A stretch of 64,000 nucleotides of DNA from G963422745 sp963422745 (GCA_963422745.1 OY730477.1:1364001-1428000); one strand, 5' to 3'. Counted from the stretch's first letter, positions 34,147 through 43,225 are shown. Notes: generated from the letters alone by a model not told the origin. Translations and numbers: made by a program.

Positions 34147-34670
34147 TGTCGATGATCGATCGACTATGGGCAGGTTGGAGGGCCAACTACCTGCAGACTG
34201 AGGACCAGCCAGTCATGCAAACGAAAGAATCAACCCTGTTCGAGACGATCCTGGATTCCTCCCTACCCGACGAGGAAACCTACATCGTCTGGCGTGGTGA
34301 ATTGTGCTACGCCCTGCTCAACGCATTTCCTTACACGTCGGGTCACGTGATGGTGCTACCCAACCGTGGTGTCGCGGACCTGTGCGATCTAACCGAAACC
34401 GAACACCGTGAACTCTTTGATGGGGTCCGTATGGCTGTGTCGGCCTTGCGGACGGCTTTCGCTCCTCACGGCGTGAACGTGGGCATCAATCTCGGTCGTG
34501 GTGCCGGTGCGGGCATTCCCGACCATCTGCATGTACATGTGGTTCCGCGCTGGAAAGGCGACACCAACTTCATGACCGCGATTGCCAACACCAGAGTGCT
34601 GCCAGAAACACTTGCCTCCACTTGGCGCAGGGTTATCGATGCGTGGCCGCAGGCTCGCTGCGATGGGTGA
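34146..34670 (+). CDS. HIT-family hydrolase/phosphorylase (Rv2613c-like)
   Basis: 174 aa. The histidine triad is HLHVHVVPRW near residue 125. YVIWRGE-type YIVWRGELCYALLNAFPYTS and GHVMVLPNRGV precede it. The homologue at the same place in mycobacteria, Rv2613c, acts on diadenosine tetraphosphate. ATG overlaps the thrS stop. The 3' end overlaps the next gene. Confidence 0.88.
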   Translation: MSMIDRLWAGWRANYLQTEDQPVMQTKESTLFETILDSSLPDEETYIVWRGELCYALLNAFPYTSGHVMVLPNRGVADLCDLTETEHRELFDGVRMAVSALRTAFAPHGVNVGINLGRGAGAGIPDHLHVHVVPRWKGDTNFMTAIANTRVLPETLASTWRRVIDAWPQARCDG

Positions 34671-35184
34671 CGAGCGAGAGTCAGCAGATCCGGAGACGCT
34701 GCGTGACTCTGAGGTCCGCGACGAACTACCGGCCGATCTCGACCAATACCGGGCGAACAGGGCGTATATGTTCCCCAACAACAGTCGCCGCAGGATCCCT
34801 GCGGTGCTGTACATTCTGATTGGCGCAGGCTGTATCGCCTTGTACGCCACGGCAGCGTCCGACGCGATACTCGTCAACTCCGGTACTGGGGTGGCCGGAG
34901 TGGTCTTGGTGTTGGTCGGGCTTTATCACTGGCAAAGCGGCTGGGACCTTTCTTTTGATGAGGAACATGCCCTTCAGGCCGCAACACGAGCGGTCGGCTT
35001 TGCCGTAGGGCACGCCTCGGCTCAACTTGGTTGGCGAGGACTCAGGAGTCGCCCCACCTGGCGGCTCCTGCTCTACAGCAACGAATCGATCCCCGAAAAG
35101 CGTGGTCTTGTGCTGGTGGACGGCATCAACGGCGAGATCATCGACCAATTCGTCGAAACCAATCCCGAGGACTGGTCCAGTTGA
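34663..35184 (+). CDS. Conserved-looking two-helix membrane protein
   Basis: 173 aa from the ATG that overlaps the HIT stop by 8 nt. Acidic N-terminus, two helices (VLYILIGAGCIALYATAAS; GTGVAGVVLVLVGLYHW) and a C-terminal cytosolic part with RPTWRLLLYSNESIPEKRGL and VLVDGINGEIIDQFVE. Sits between HIT and PIP synthase, where mycobacteria have no gene. Function unknown; a role with the phosphoinositide pathway is only suggested by place. Confidence 0.7.
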   Translation: MGDERESADPETLRDSEVRDELPADLDQYRANRAYMFPNNSRRRIPAVLYILIGAGCIALYATAASDAILVNSGTGVAGVVLVLVGLYHWQSGWDLSFDEEHALQAATRAVGFAVGHASAQLGWRGLRSRPTWRLLLYSNESIPEKRGLVLVDGINGEIIDQFVETNPEDWSS

Positions 35185-35382
35185 ACCGATCAACTAAACG
35201 GTGTAACCAAAAGTGCATACGGCTCGTCCGCAGCTACCAACGGTGTGACTGGTGCAAGTAGTGGTTTGCCGGGCACCAAGCCACCGTCGTATAACGTGTG
35301 GATCCCACACGCTTACGCAGCCGCGGGTGCAGGACCATATCCCAGATCATGGCCTGTCTTTCGCCAGCCCAAGGAGTTCTTG

Positions 35383-36069
35383 ATGTTCGACGGCAACTGG
35401 CGCGAAGCAGTCGATAAGGGACTTGATCCGTTCGGGCGAAGCCTGCTCCGGGCGGGTGTCACCCCGGATTTGATCACCGCGATCGGCATCGTGATGGCAA
35501 CGGCTGCCGCGATGACCATCGGTGCCGGTTACCTTCGAGCGGGCTTCGTGCTCTTGCTGCTCGCCGGTATCCCTGACGCTTTGGATGGTGCCGTCGCACG
35601 TGCCGCTGGGTCCGGATCCCGCCGCGGGGCCTTTTTTGACTCCGTTTCGGATCGGCTAACCGACGCGTTGCTGTTCGGCGGTGTGGCGTGGCATCTGGCC
35701 TCTACCGAGCCGGGGCGCATCATGATGCTTCCGGTGGCGGCGATGGCGATGGCGATGTTCGTTTCCTATCAGCGTGCCAAAGCCGAATCCCTCGGATACG
35801 ACGCCAAGGGCGGGATCATGGAGCGTGCTGAACGGTTTATCGTCCTGGCATTCGGCTTGCTGTTTCCCGAGTTCCTGATCGTCACTTTGTGGGTGATGCT
35901 CGTTTTGACTGGCGTCACCGCGATCCAGAGATTTGTCAAGGTATGGCGCCAGGGCACACTGGATCGAGAGGTTCCGGTTCGCCGTCAGAGGCGCTCGCCA
36001 CGTCGTCGCAGGACCGAACCGGCGTGGCGAAAAAGGATGGGTGGTCGCCACAACGTTCCCAACACCTAG
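35383..36069 (+). CDS. pgsA: CDP-alcohol phosphatidyltransferase, phosphatidylinositol phosphate synthase type
   Basis: 228 aa; ATG chosen for AAGGAG at 7 nt. The CDP-alcohol motif D-G-x2-A-R-x8-G-x3-D-x3-D is intact in DALDGAVARAAGSGSRRGAF followed by FDSVSD. Several membrane helices and an Arg-rich tail. In mycobacteria the equivalent gene (Rv2612c, pgsA1) makes phosphatidylinositol phosphate from CDP-diacylglycerol and inositol phosphate. The following patA and pimA genes support this over PG phosphate synthase. Overlaps patA by 29 nt. Confidence 0.87.
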   Translation: MFDGNWREAVDKGLDPFGRSLLRAGVTPDLITAIGIVMATAAAMTIGAGYLRAGFVLLLLAGIPDALDGAVARAAGSGSRRGAFFDSVSDRLTDALLFGGVAWHLASTEPGRIMMLPVAAMAMAMFVSYQRAKAESLGYDAKGGIMERAERFIVLAFGLLFPEFLIVTLWVMLVLTGVTAIQRFVKVWRQGTLDREVPVRRQRRSPRRRRTEPAWRKRMGGRHNVPNT

Positions 36070-36994
36070 ATCGGTGGTCCCCGTATCGGCGTACCGGGCG
36101 GCTGCCTTGCTCGCCCGTCACGTTGGTGACACGGCGGCGAATCCCGGCGCTCAGGTGATCGGCGGCGTTGCGGCGCTACGCAACGGCACCGGGGCGAAGA
36201 TAGTTGCCCGCAATCTTCAACGAGCGATGGGTCGTTCGCTTGGACGCATTGAGACACACCGGCGGGTACAGAAAATGTTCGCTTGGTACGTGCGTTATTA
36301 CCTTGAGAGCTTCAGGCTACCTGAAATGGATCCAGCGACCATCGATCGTGAGTTCAGCTACTCGGGAGTTGATGCGATTCATGCCAATTGTGGTCCTGGC
36401 ACAGATGGTGCCATCCTGGCGCTACCTCATCTAGGTACCTGGGAATGGGCCGCGCACTGGCTGGCGCTGGTCGCCGATGTGCAGGTAACTGCGGTGGTGG
36501 AGAAGCTCGAACCGCCCGCGGTTTTTGAGTGGTTCGTCGGTCTGCGCAAATCGCTTGGGATGGAGATCCATCCGCTGGGTCCTGACGCGGGCCGTGCCGT
36601 TGTCGCTGCACTCAAACGCGGCCGTTTGGTATGCCTGCTGTGCGATCGGGATCTGGAGGGCAATGGCGTCGGGGTTGAGTTTTTCGGAGAGCGCACAACC
36701 CTGCCAGCGGGTCCAGCCATGCTGGCGTTACGCCTCGGTGTGCCGCTCATCCCCGCAGCTGTGTACTGGTGTGACTACGGTCGTCATGGTCTGGCACGCC
36801 CGCCTCTCGTTGTGAAGCGCGAGGGCCGCTTGCGCGACGACGTGGCCCGTGTCACACAGTCCATAGCCCATGAGTTTGAGGGGTTGATCCGGCTGGCACC
36901 CGAGCAGTGGCACCTTCTCAGACCCAACTGGCCGTCGGACTACAAGGCATTGAAGCTGCCGGTTCCCGCACACCTGGCGAGGTTGGCGCCATGA
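36041..36994 (+). CDS. Phosphatidylinositol mannoside acyltransferase (PatA/LpxL-like)
   Basis: 317 aa from GTG with AAGGA just upstream, within the end of pgsA. LpxL/HtrB-like fold: LALPHLGTWEWAAHW gives the H-x4-E catalytic pair, followed by RLVCLLCDRDLEGNGVGVEF and GPAMLALRLGVPLIPAAVYW. Equivalent of Rv2611c, which acylates the 2-linked mannose of PIM1/PIM2 on the inner leaflet. Its stop region (GGCGCCATGA) begins the following 68-bp repeat. Confidence 0.85.
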   Translation: MVATTFPTPRSVVPVSAYRAAALLARHVGDTAANPGAQVIGGVAALRNGTGAKIVARNLQRAMGRSLGRIETHRRVQKMFAWYVRYYLESFRLPEMDPATIDREFSYSGVDAIHANCGPGTDGAILALPHLGTWEWAAHWLALVADVQVTAVVEKLEPPAVFEWFVGLRKSLGMEIHPLGPDAGRAVVAALKRGRLVCLLCDRDLEGNGVGVEFFGERTTLPAGPAMLALRLGVPLIPAAVYWCDYGRHGLARPPLVVKREGRLRDDVARVTQSIAHEFEGLIRLAPEQWHLLRPNWPSDYKALKLPVPAHLARLAP

Positions 36995-37372
36995 GACAGT
37001 TCGCGTTGGTTGGGCTGCCTGGTTGCGTGGCAGGTGCAGATTTGGCGAGGTTGGCGCCATGAGACAGTTCGCGTTGGTTGGGCTATTTGGTTGCGTGGCA
37101 GGTGCAGATTTGGCGAGGTTGGCGCCATGAGACAGTTCGCGTTGGTTGGGCTATTTGGTTGCGTGGCAGGTGCAGATTTGGCGAGGTTGGCACTATGAAT
37201 CAGATGGCGTTGGTTGGGCTATCTGGTCTCGGGCAACCCGCACACTTGGCGAGGTTGGCACTATGAGACGGTTCGCGTTGGTTGGGTTATCTGGTTGCGC
37301 ACGAGGCGCAGACTTGGCGAGGTTGGCACTATGAAGCAGATCCAGTTGGTTGGGTTATCTGGTCCCGTGAAG
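36966..37372. repeat. 68-bp tandem repeat, six copies, starting inside the patA 3' end
   Basis: GGCGAGGTTGGC begins units at 36976, 37044, 37112, 37180, 37248 and 37316, exactly 68 bp apart. The first copy contains the patA stop codon (GGCGCCATGA); the next copies keep GCGCCATGAGACAG or GGCACTATGA. Units continue with TTCGCGTTGGTTGGG and CTATTTGGTTGCGTGGCAGG. 68 is not a multiple of three. No gene is called in it; the rest to 37461 shows only the pimA 5' region. Confidence 0.95.
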
Positions 37373-37461
37373 CCCCGATGCGTTGGATCTGAGGTCACAA
37401 AAGGCATCGGCGTCTTGTCAATGTCAAATCATCTTGGTGTGCCAGGTGATTTGGGGTTCGG

Positions 37462-38670
37462 ATGCGGATAGGAATCGTGTGTCCCTACAGCCTCACCATT
37501 CCCGGTGGGGTGCAGATGCAGGTATTGGGTCTCGCCCGGGCATTGAGGCAGATGGGTGAACAGGTACGTGTGTTGGCACCGTGTGACGGGCCACCTCCTG
37601 ACGCCGGTGTAACGCCTCTGGGAGTGAGCTTGCCGACTGCCTCCAACGGCTCCATCGCGCCCGTGGCACCAGATCCAGCTTGTCAACTGCGGGCGATCCG
37701 CGCCATGCGCGACGAGTCCTTCGATGTGATCCATCTTCACGAACCTCTTGCCCCTGGCCCCACGATGACGACCCTGCTCACCCGGCCCGCGCCTCTGATC
37801 GGCACATTTCATGCCGCGGGCAGGTCCTTGGCCTATGACCTGATGCCGCGGGCAACACGCTTTCTTGCGAGACGACTTGATCACCGCTGCGCGGTTTCCA
37901 AGGACGCCTGCGCCATGGCTCAAAACGCCCTCGGCGGTGAATACGATCTGACCTTCAACGGTGTGGAACTGGCCCGCTACAACACCGGTCCCAAGCACCC
38001 GACCGAAGCCAAGACAATCCTGTTTCTTGGTCGCCACGAACCCCGTAAGGGCCTTGTTGACCTGCTGGAAGCTGTACGACACCTTGACGCAGACACGCGT
38101 GTCTGGGTGGCTGGCCACGGTAACGAGACGACCGAACTTGCTTCTCGATACGCAGGCGATGCGCGAATCGAGTGGCTGGGGATCATCTCTGAAACCGAAA
38201 AGATCTCGCGTCTTCGACGAGCCAATGTGTTCTGTGCACCGTCGCTACACGGGGAGTCCTTCGGCCTTGTCCTGCTTGAGGCCATGGCCGCGGGCACCGT
38301 GGTCGTGGCTAGTGACATCGCCGGTTACTCCGACGTTGCTCGTAGTGCACGAGACGCCGTGCTGGTTCCGCCGGGCAATCCTGCTCGGCTGGGTCGGGCG
38401 CTGCGCGAGGTGTTGGAACAACCTCGGCTATGTGAATCGCTCGTGGAGTCGGGGATCCGCCGGGCCGACGACTTCTCCATGGCCAGGCTTGCAGCCATCT
38501 ACCTTGAACTGTACGGGCAGTTGATCGAACGCAGAACCCGACAAGAGGACCGACGGCTCCGAACAGAAAACCACTATTCGCAACGCCGCGGGTTTGTTGA
38601 ACTACGCCGCCGCGGCGGCAGGCGAGTCGTCCGCGACCCGGATGTCGTCCGCGACCCGGATGTGTTGTAG
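37462..38670 (+). CDS. pimA: Phosphatidylinositol alpha-mannosyltransferase (PimA-like GT4)
   Basis: 402 aa. GT-B fold: N-terminal MRIGIVCPYSLTIPGGVQMQ with the Gly-rich donor/acceptor loop, DVIHLHEPLAPGPTM, C-terminal FLGRHEPRKGL and the E-x7-E region ESFGLVLLEAMAAGTVVVAS. These blocks match PimA, which transfers mannose from GDP-mannose to phosphatidylinositol. Fits the Rv2610c position. The last 50 residues are unusual: Arg-rich and ending in a duplicated VVRDPD from an 18-bp repeat just before the stop. Confidence 0.88.
   Translation: MRIGIVCPYSLTIPGGVQMQVLGLARALRQMGEQVRVLAPCDGPPPDAGVTPLGVSLPTASNGSIAPVAPDPACQLRAIRAMRDESFDVIHLHEPLAPGPTMTTLLTRPAPLIGTFHAAGRSLAYDLMPRATRFLARRLDHRCAVSKDACAMAQNALGGEYDLTFNGVELARYNTGPKHPTEAKTILFLGRHEPRKGLVDLLEAVRHLDADTRVWVAGHGNETTELASRYAGDARIEWLGIISETEKISRLRRANVFCAPSLHGESFGLVLLEAMAAGTVVVASDIAGYSDVARSARDAVLVPPGNPARLGRALREVLEQPRLCESLVESGIRRADDFSMARLAAIYLELYGQLIERRTRQEDRRLRTENHYSQRRGFVELRRRGGRRVVRDPDVVRDPDVL
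38627..38670. repeat. 18-bp in-frame duplication at the pimA 3' end
   Basis: GTCGTCCGCGACCCGGAT occurs twice in tandem and is followed by GTGTTGTAG. It adds VVRDPD to the C-terminus. One of several small stop-proximal duplications in this window. Confidence 0.8.
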
Positions 38671-38724
38671 CCTTAGGTGGGCCTCATCGCCATCTCCGGA
38701 CCTTCACAGAACGCCTGATCCACA

Positions 38725-39441
38725 ATGCTCTTGGTTTCGCATCGAGCCCTTGTTGCCATACCCGCAGCCGCGATAGCTGTGATCGTGGCCGTTGTCACAG
38801 CTTTCGGGTTGGTGATGCCTTGGCTGTTCGTGGCGGTTTGTGCATTCGTCGCCGCAGCAATCACAGCCGCGGTGTTGTTATGGCAAGCAACACCAATCGC
38901 TTTGCGTCGCCTGGGTGCACGTCGCTTACCGAGTCAAGCCGCACCGCGCCTTGAAAGCATCGTCGCGGGTGTATGCGTCGGCTCTGGCGTGGTTGAACCA
39001 CGACTCCACGTCGTGGAAACCGAATCGATAGACGCGGCGGTCCTCGGATCCGAAGAGCAGACACATCTGGTTGTCACGCGAGGCATGCTCGAAAGCCTGG
39101 ACCGGCTTGAATTGGAGGCGGTTGTGGCCCGTGAACTTACCCAGTTTGGTTCGGGAATTCGCGCTGCCACGGTGCTCGTGGGTGTCTTGGCGATGATGGG
39201 GCCACTCGGCGGAATCGTCGCCCGCCGGGTCGTCAACCGACAGGACCTTTCCCGAGCCGACATCGAAGGTGTTCAGTTCACGCGCTACCCCCCGGGCTTG
39301 GTCGCCGCCTTTGGCAAGGCCCTCAAAGTGCCACGAGTCGCTGATCGGCCGTCGGGCCGACATCTATGGATGATAGGTCCAGAGGGATCCACCGTGCAGC
39401 CCCCCTTGGTCGAGCGAGTCGCCACTCTGCAGGAGCTATAG
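38725..39441 (+). CDS. M48-peptidase-like membrane protein lacking metal ligands
   Basis: 238 aa. Two N-terminal helices (ALVAIPAAAIAVIVAVVTAF; LFVAVCAFVAAAITAAVLLW), then a domain like the M48 (HtpX-type) protease core. The family pattern ends LxAVxAHELxH; here it is LEAVVARELTQFGSG, so both zinc His are Arg and Gln. The third ligand region, normally E-x3-D before LTRYPPGL, reads LSRADIEGVQFTRYPPGLVA without the Glu. Probably a non-catalytic pseudo-protease. It sits between pimA and pdxS; partner unknown. Confidence 0.7.
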   Translation: MLLVSHRALVAIPAAAIAVIVAVVTAFGLVMPWLFVAVCAFVAAAITAAVLLWQATPIALRRLGARRLPSQAAPRLESIVAGVCVGSGVVEPRLHVVETESIDAAVLGSEEQTHLVVTRGMLESLDRLELEAVVARELTQFGSGIRAATVLVGVLAMMGPLGGIVARRVVNRQDLSRADIEGVQFTRYPPGLVAAFGKALKVPRVADRPSGRHLWMIGPEGSTVQPPLVERVATLQEL

Positions 39442-39507
39442 AACCAGACAGAAAATGCAATAGAGAACAGGAACGGGTCCGGCACCACACAGGTAGGATT
39501 GGTGTCC

Positions 39508-40419
39508 ATGACTGAGTCGCCGTCACATATCACGGACCGGGCACCGGTCATAGGCAGCGCTTCGGTCAAGCGTGGCCTGGCCGAAATGCTCAAGGGCGGC
39601 GTCATCATGGACGTCGTCAACCCCGAGCACGCCAGAATCGCCGAAGACGCGGGCGCAGTGTCGGTAATGGCACTGGAACGAGTGCCGTCCGACATTCGTG
39701 CTCAAGGTGGTGTGGCTCGAATGTCGGATCCCGAAATGATCCTTGGCATTGTGTCCGCCGTCTCCATACCGGTGATGGCCAAGGCCCGGATCGGCCACTT
39801 TGCGGAGGCTCAGATACTGCAATCTCTCGGAGTTGACTACATCGACGAGTCCGAGGTGCTCACGCCCGCAGACGACGTGCACCACATCGACAAATGGGCG
39901 TTCACCGTGCCGTTCGTTTGCGGCGCGACGAACCTCGGCGAGGCTCTGCGTCGGATAAGCGAAGGTGCTTGCATGATTCGCTCCAAAGGCGAGGCTGGCA
40001 CAGGAAACGTTGTGGAGGCGGTGCGTCACTTGCGTTCGATCACCGGTGACATAGCCAAGATCACCCAGGCCGACAACGCCGAACTGTTCGACTGGGCCAA
40101 ACGTCTGCAAGCTCCGTTGCCGCTGGTGCAGGAAATCGCCGAAACCGGCGAGCTGCCTGTGCCACTGTTTTGTGCTGGCGGCATAGCAACGCCCGCTGAT
40201 GCGTCGCTGGTGATGCAACTTGGTGCTCAGGCTGTCTTTGTTGGATCCGGTATTTTCAAGAGCGACGATCCGCCAACCATGGCCTCCGCCATCGTTGAGG
40301 CCGCTACGCACTACCTGGATCCCCAGAGCCTCGCGCAGGTGTCCACCGGTCTGGGTGGTGCCATGAAAGGACTCGAGATCGCCTTGCTCGACACCAGGCT
40401 CGCCGAGCGCGGTTGGTGA
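39508..40419 (+). CDS. pdxS: Pyridoxal 5'-phosphate synthase lyase subunit
   Basis: 303 aa. Blocks SASVKRGLAEMLKGGVIMDV (with the first active-site Lys region after IMDVVNPEHA), MAKARIGHFAEAQ, GVDYIDESEVLTPAD, RSKGEAGTGNVVEA (second Lys) and FCAGGIATPADA define PdxS. It forms PLP from ribose 5-phosphate, glyceraldehyde 3-phosphate and ammonia. ATG at 39508 is preferred over TTG/GTG at 39499/39502. Overlaps pdxT (GTGA). Confidence 0.95.
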   Translation: MTESPSHITDRAPVIGSASVKRGLAEMLKGGVIMDVVNPEHARIAEDAGAVSVMALERVPSDIRAQGGVARMSDPEMILGIVSAVSIPVMAKARIGHFAEAQILQSLGVDYIDESEVLTPADDVHHIDKWAFTVPFVCGATNLGEALRRISEGACMIRSKGEAGTGNVVEAVRHLRSITGDIAKITQADNAELFDWAKRLQAPLPLVQEIAETGELPVPLFCAGGIATPADASLVMQLGAQAVFVGSGIFKSDDPPTMASAIVEAATHYLDPQSLAQVSTGLGGAMKGLEIALLDTRLAERGW

Positions 40420-41006
40420 CGACCAGGGTCGGCGTACTCGCCTTGCAAGGGGGATTTGCCGCTCATACGGCTGCGCTCGCTCGGCTCGGTGTTGAAGCAG
40501 ATGAGGTTCGTACCGTCGCTCAACTTGATTGCGTTGATGCGCTGGTGATGCCCGGTGGCGAGTCGACCACCATGTCGATGCTGCTGGACAGCTCTGGCAT
40601 ATTCGAGCCGCTGCAACGACGGTTGTGGGACGGAATGGCCGTTCTGGGCACCTGCGCCGGGTTGATCCTGCTCGCTTGCGAGGTGCTTGACGGGCGCCCT
40701 GACCAGCACCTATTTCGCGTTATCGATCTCACCGCCCGTCGTAACGCCTACGGCCGCCAGATCGATTCGTTCGAGACCGAACTCGACATCGTCGGCTTTG
40801 ACGGGGGATTTCTTGGGGTGTTCATCCGAGCGCCTGTCGTTGAACGGGTCGGTGCCGACGTTGAGATACTCGCCGAGGTCAACGATTTTCCCGTATTGTG
40901 TCGGCAGGGCATGGTCACAGTTGCTTCGTTTCATCCCGAACTCGCTAACGATGGTCGGCTCCACGCCTGGTGGCTGTCCGGGTGTGGCATCGGCCCGGCG
41001 ATCTGA
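40416..41006 (+). CDS. pdxT: Pyridoxal 5'-phosphate synthase glutaminase subunit
   Basis: 196 aa from GTG overlapping the pdxS stop. Class I amidotransferase: VGVLALQGGFAAH, VMPGGESTTMSML, nucleophile Cys in LGTCAGLILLA, catalytic His in ASFHPEL. RNAYGRQIDSFE is diagnostic for PdxT. It supplies ammonia to PdxS. yebC follows 9 nt later. Confidence 0.94.
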   Translation: MTTRVGVLALQGGFAAHTAALARLGVEADEVRTVAQLDCVDALVMPGGESTTMSMLLDSSGIFEPLQRRLWDGMAVLGTCAGLILLACEVLDGRPDQHLFRVIDLTARRNAYGRQIDSFETELDIVGFDGGFLGVFIRAPVVERVGADVEILAEVNDFPVLCRQGMVTVASFHPELANDGRLHAWWLSGCGIGPAI

Positions 41007-41015
41007 GGAGTTCCC

Positions 41016-41765
41016 GTGAGCGGTCATTCCAAGTGGGCAACCATCAAGCACAAGAAAGGAGCGGCGGACGCAAAACGCGGCAAGCTCTTCGCCAAGCTGA
41101 TAAAGCAGGTTGAGATCGCTGCCAGAACCGGCGGCGGCGATCCCGACGCCAACCCGACGCTGCGCACGATGTTCCAAAAAGCGCGCGATAACTCCGTACC
41201 GCTCGACACCATCGAGCGAGCTGTCAAGCGAGGCACCGGCGAACTCGACGGTGTTGACTACGTGAGCGTCACCTACGAGGGCTATGCCCCTGCAGGAGTT
41301 GCGTTGCTGGTTGAGTGCCTCACCGACAACCGCAACCGTACGTCCTCGGAGATCCGCTCGACCTTTACCAAGAACGGCGGTTCGCTCGCAGAGCCAGGCG
41401 CAGTGGCATGGCAGTTTGACCGCAAGGGCATGGTGCTCGTACCCCGCACCGTAGACGAGGACGAGCTGATGTTGGCCGCGCTCGAAGGGGGTGCGGAGGA
41501 CGTGTCGGACGAGACAGAAATGTGGCGGGTGACCACATCACCGGGTGAGCTTGCGTCGGTGCGTGAGGCACTTGACGAAGCCGACATCTCGATTCGTTCC
41601 GCTGATCTGGTCATGTCGGCGACGTCCACGGTGCCGGTCGATGACCTCGCCTTGTTGAAGCGGGTCGTGAAACTCATCGATCTGCTTGACGATCTTGACG
41701 ACGTTCAAGATGTGCATGCCAACTGGGAGGCATCCGACGAGTTGCTGGAGGCCGTCGTTGGATGA
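41016..41765 (+). CDS. yebC: YebC/PmpR-family protein
   Basis: 249 aa from GTG (MSGHSKWATIKHKKGAADAK, diagnostic N-terminus). Other blocks: ARDNSVPLDTIERAVKRGTG and TDNRNRTSSEIRSTFTKNGG. Originally described as a transcription regulator; recent work ties the family to translation of proline-rich stretches. Located after pdxT as in M. tuberculosis (Rv2603c). Confidence 0.94.
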   Translation: MSGHSKWATIKHKKGAADAKRGKLFAKLIKQVEIAARTGGGDPDANPTLRTMFQKARDNSVPLDTIERAVKRGTGELDGVDYVSVTYEGYAPAGVALLVECLTDNRNRTSSEIRSTFTKNGGSLAEPGAVAWQFDRKGMVLVPRTVDEDELMLAALEGGAEDVSDETEMWRVTTSPGELASVREALDEADISIRSADLVMSATSTVPVDDLALLKRVVKLIDLLDDLDDVQDVHANWEASDELLEAVVG

Positions 41766-41834
41766 ATACTCCGTTGTTGGCGAATTTCTTTCATCGGAGC
41801 CCTTGGTAGGGTCACCATGATCTAGACTCCGCGC

Positions 41835-42782
41835 ATGACTCCATACCGTTTCGATCCCGAATTGAAGGAGTTGGCGGCGCAGCTTGAGGGTCCGCTCATT
41901 GATTGGAGCGACGCCGAGGCGATAGCGGCCTCCCGCTCAGATCGCGCCCTAGCAGACATGTTCGGCGATAGCGAACCCCGAGACGATGTGGGCACTACCG
42001 ACGTATTGGTGACCCGCCCGGGTGTGGACAAAGTTCCACTCCGCATATACGAGCCGAAAGAGTCCGCCCCAAAAGGCGGCCTGTTGTACATTCACGGTGG
42101 TGGGTTCATGACCGGTTCGGTTGAAATGATGGATTCCGCTTGTCAATCGATTTGCGGCGATGTCGGGTTGGTCGTTGCGTCCGTCGAATATCGGCTTGCG
42201 CCCGAGAACCCGTTCCCTGCCGGTCTTGAGGATTGCTATGGGGCGTTGTGCTGGTTCGCCGACAACGCCAAGAAGTTGAGGATCGCCAAGGACCGGATCG
42301 CGGTCGCGGGTGCTTCCGCCGGTGGAGGCCTAGCGGCAGCGACGGCGTTGTTGGCACGTGATCGGGGCGGCCCGGCCCTGTGTTTGCAAGTGCTGCAGAT
42401 CCCCGAACTTGACGACCGTCTTGATACGCCGTCCATGGTTGCCTTCACTGACACACCTGTTTGGAATCGCCCGTCGGCGCAATGGAGTTGGCGTCACTAT
42501 CTTGGCGACTCCCACGGTGCGGATGTGTCGGCCTACGCGGCACCGGCGCGCTGCGAGGATCTGTCGGAGCTTCCGCCCGCATTTGTAACCACCATGGAAT
42601 TCGATCCGCTTCGTGATGAGGGAATCATCTATGCACTACGACTGCTCCAAGCCGGTGTAAGCGTTGAACTTCACCAGCTACCCGGCACGTTTCACGGTTC
42701 CAGCGTGCTACCCACTGCGGCGATGTCGCAGCTTGAGAACCGTCTGCTGCTTGGTGCACTGCGCCGAGCGTTCCCATCCTGA
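41835..42782 (+). CDS. Alpha/beta-hydrolase, hormone-sensitive-lipase-type esterase
   Basis: 315 aa. Oxyanion motif YIHGGGFMTGS, nucleophile elbow AGASAGGGLAA, acid in TMEFDPLRDEG and base His in PGTFHGSS. It hydrolyses short esters in the cytoplasm, or a carbamate or lactone; substrate unknown. It interrupts the otherwise mycobacterium-like order between yebC and ruvC and has its own spacer. Confidence 0.88.
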   Translation: MTPYRFDPELKELAAQLEGPLIDWSDAEAIAASRSDRALADMFGDSEPRDDVGTTDVLVTRPGVDKVPLRIYEPKESAPKGGLLYIHGGGFMTGSVEMMDSACQSICGDVGLVVASVEYRLAPENPFPAGLEDCYGALCWFADNAKKLRIAKDRIAVAGASAGGGLAAATALLARDRGGPALCLQVLQIPELDDRLDTPSMVAFTDTPVWNRPSAQWSWRHYLGDSHGADVSAYAAPARCEDLSELPPAFVTTMEFDPLRDEGIIYALRLLQAGVSVELHQLPGTFHGSSVLPTAAMSQLENRLLLGALRRAFPS

Positions 42783-42789
42783 GCGTTCT

Positions 42790-43225
42790 CACAACGGATG
42801 GTCCCGTAGTTGGTGTTGTTGTATTTCCCGCGGTGGGGTCGGTTCGTAACTCACGTAATGGGCCAACCCGGTGTTGGTGTTCTTGATTTTCCTGCGGTGG
42901 GGTCGGTAAGCAAACTCACGTAATGGGTGGTCGCGGTGTTGGTGTTGTTGTGTTTCTTGCGGTGGGGTCGGTAAGCAAACTCACGTAATGGGTGGTCGCG
43001 GTGTTGGTGTTGTTGTGTTTCTTGCGGTGGGGTCGGTAAGCAAACTCACGTAATGGGTGGTCGCGGTGTTGGTGTTGTTGTGTTTCTTGCGGTGGGGTCG
43101 GTTCGCAACTCACGTAATGGGTGGTCGCGGTGTTGGTGTTGTTGTGTTTCTTGCGGTGGGGTCGGTTCGCAACTCACGTAATGGGCGGTCCTGTAGTTGG
43201 TTTTCTCATAGTCGGACCATTGTCG
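42790..43225. repeat. 63-65-bp tandem repeat between the esterase and ruvC, six to seven copies
   Basis: Units such as TCGCGGTGTTGGTGTTGTTG, TGTTTCTTGCGGTGGGGTCG and GTAAGCAAACTCACGTAATG begin at 42931, 42996, 43061 and 43125, with diverged copies before and after. Outer copies are degenerate and inner copies near identical, as expected for array growth from within. The last unit ends about 30 nt before the ruvC start. Open frames here (both strands) are repeat artefacts. Confidence 0.95.

Noticed and set aside
37010..37471. Four overlapping 62-85-codon frames after patA
   Set aside because: Each is the same 68-bp unit in another frame, with no evidence of selection.
42790..43225. Regular repeats of about 65 bp that could be taken for a CRISPR array
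   Set aside because: Units are directly tandem without unique spacers and there are no cas genes. The same holds for the arrays at 36966, 45562 and 31649.
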